Below, one piece after another: positions 5,091 to 5,532 of a stretch of DNA of 5,532 nt (the first letter of the stretch is position 1; every line of letters starts with the position of its first letter). The DNA is from CAZZEX01 sp964653285 (GTDB lineage: Bacteria > Chloroflexota > Anaerolineae > B4-G1): the NCBI GenBank assembly GCA_964653285.1, contig CAZZEX010000174.1, positions 1-5,532 on the forward strand, read 5' to 3'. The notes under the pieces are model-generated. The model saw only the letters and a list, made by a program, of their open reading frames with translations. It was not told where the DNA came from and ran no database searches. Both the position numbers and the translations under genes were made by a program.

Positions 5091-5189
5091 TGCTAACGGC
5101 TTGGAGCTCACCTGCCGCCCGGCTTGTGCGCCGAGCCTTCCTTGCCAACATCACCGTCGATAACCAAAGTGCCGCTGATTTCGCGCCCG
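5091..5189 (-). other. Partial attC, interrupted by a group II intron
   Basis: TGCTAAC at 5091-5097 is the core site, followed by an arm (GGCTTGGAGCTCACCTGCCG) and a centre of attC-like composition. The complementary arm and second core site expected about 30 bases beyond 5190 are missing; intron sequence starts there instead. The other half may lie past the intron outside the window, or may have been lost. Confidence 0.6.
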
Positions 5190-5230
5190 GTCGGGTAGCC
5201 AGGGGCCATTACTGGCCCCCAGCCCCCTAA
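5190..5230 (-). ncRNA. Group II intron domain VI with branch-point adenosine
   Basis: A perfect 7-bp stem GGGGCCA/TGGCCCC (5219-5213 and 5208-5202) closes on a GTAA tetraloop. The lower stem contains the likely bulged branch-point A at 5196, seven bases from the inferred 3' end at 5190 (ACCCGAC). The end agrees with the AY rule for group II introns. Confidence 0.78.
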
Positions 5231-5264
5231 GAACCGTGCGTGAAAGTCTCCCTTCACACGGCTC
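5231..5264 (-). ncRNA. Group II intron domain V, catalytic hairpin
   Basis: The 34-base hairpin matches the consensus exactly in form: an 8-bp lower stem opening GAGCCGTG with the AGC catalytic triad, a two-base CG bulge on the 3' side, a 6-bp upper stem (TGAAGG/CTTTCA) and a GAGA tetraloop, closing CACGGTTC. All elements needed for metal binding at the active site are present. Confidence 0.9.
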
Positions 5265-5271
5265 AAGCATC

Positions 5272-5445
5272 TCAAACGCCTTGCGGAACAAGACGCGGTT
5301 TCCCAACAGTAATTTCCTGGGTTGCCTTCACGATACGCGCTTGCAGCCGGCGAACGTTCCGATGAACCTTCTCCCACTCGATGTCGTGCCAGTTCATCGT
5401 TTCGTTGGAAACCGCACCAGCAGTTGTTCCTAATACTGCCGTCAT
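5272..5445 (-). pseudogene. Remnant of intron-encoded reverse transcriptase (N-terminal stub, 57 codons)
   Basis: The frame starts at an ATG with AGGAG about nine bases upstream and contains NWHDIEWEKVHRNVRRLQAR followed by IVKATQE (residues 18-44), the recognisable N-terminal motif of group II intron reverse transcriptases. After residue 44 the family sequence stops; 13 unrelated residues (ITVGKPRLVPQGV) lead to a stop just before domain V. The fingers, palm with its YADD motif, and maturase region are absent, implying an internal deletion of more than one kilobase between the stub and domain IV. The start region is intact, so the stub may still be translated without function. Confidence 0.75.
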
Positions 5446-5532
5446 CTGCTTGTCTCCTATGCCGGTTTCTCAAACTCTCTCGTGACGAGACACCAGTCGG
5501 AAGTCTGCACCCTTTCGGGTTGGGTATCTCCA

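Larger units (their letters stand above)
2410..5096 (-). mobile_element. Large integron cassette carrying a three-gene restriction-modification operon
   Basis: This 2,687-bp unit is bounded by the attC at 2404-2534 and the core site at 5091-5097. The start on the minus strand and the attC outer core share GTTAGCACGCC, 11 identical bases. It carries a promoter and three tightly packed genes in the order methyltransferase, specificity subunit, endonuclease. It is several times larger than its neighbours and by eye less GC-rich, consistent with genes captured from another source. Cassettes usually hold one gene and no promoter; self-contained toxic systems are a known exception. Confidence 0.82.
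5190..5532 (-). mobile_element. Group II intron, 3' part (probable class C), continuing off the right edge
   Basis: Read on the minus strand, the segment holds late intron domains: a stem with GAAA tetraloop (ACCC-GAAA-GGGT, 5520-5509), further paired elements, a reverse-transcriptase N-terminal stub, domain V, domain VI, and the typical 3' end CTACCCGAC at 5198-5190. The 5' domains and 5' exon are beyond the window. Most of the reverse-transcriptase gene, normally about 400 codons, is missing, so mobility would need a protein in trans, while splicing elements look intact. Class C introns are known to enter attC sites, which makes that class the likely one. Such attC introns normally run opposite to the cassettes; this one runs with them. 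Confidence 0.8.

Noticed and set aside
5108..5473. 121-codon minus-strand frame across the intron end and attC
   Set aside because: It reads through domain V, domain VI and attC in a frame different from the reverse transcriptase stub; no motif supports it.
1..5532. CRISPR array, tRNA or rRNA genes, integron integrase
   Set aside because: I looked for regularly spaced identical repeats, tRNA arm sequences and a tyrosine-recombinase reading frame and saw none in the window.

Overview
This window is a stretch of integron gene-cassette array read from its bottom strand. All credible genes lie on the minus strand. They are separated by attC recombination sites, recognised as pairs of GCCTAAC/GTTAGGC-type core sites 123-131 bp apart with imperfect self-complementarity between. 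Four complete sites (about 47-169, 545-675, 1610-1737, 2404-2534), one collapsed site (998-1025) and one interrupted site (from 5091) delimit five whole cassettes, plus a sixth whose first eight codons lie at 1-24. In four of the five cassettes the first 11-14 bases are identical to the complement of the outer core site at the other end, as expected if each once existed as a closed circle. An extra G in the right half of two attCs also places the cassette top strand on the minus strand, agreeing with gene direction. No integron integrase or attI is in view. The host cannot be named from this sequence; an uncultured environmental bacterium with a chromosomal-type array is the reasonable inference.

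Layout from right to left, which is the transcription direction: (1) 5190-5532 is the 3' part of a group II intron with an intact domain V and VI, whose reverse transcriptase gene is reduced to an N-terminal stub; it abuts and interrupts an attC. (2) 2410-5096 is a large 2.7-kb cassette carrying a three-gene restriction-modification operon: an N6-adenine DNA methyltransferase of HsdM type, a half-size HsdS-like specificity subunit with one target-recognition domain, and a separate small protein with a clear PD-x9-ELK nuclease motif. It has its own promoter overlapped by a perfect 13-bp palindrome. (3) 1616-2409 encodes a 127-aa four-helix membrane protein. (4) 1004-1615 encodes a 182-aa membrane-anchored protein with a PH-like domain; its reading frame runs through a collapsed attC. 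(5) 551-1003 encodes a 69-aa two-helix membrane protein. (6) 53-550 encodes a 62-aa hydrophobic protein. (7) The next cassette starts its gene at 24.

The restriction-modification cassette is the most interesting element: a probable anti-phage defence system packaged as one mobile cassette. By inference, the methyltransferase and specificity subunit form the modification complex, and the nuclease, encoded last, cuts unmodified DNA. The other cassettes carry small membrane proteins of unknown function, which is typical of environmental cassette arrays.
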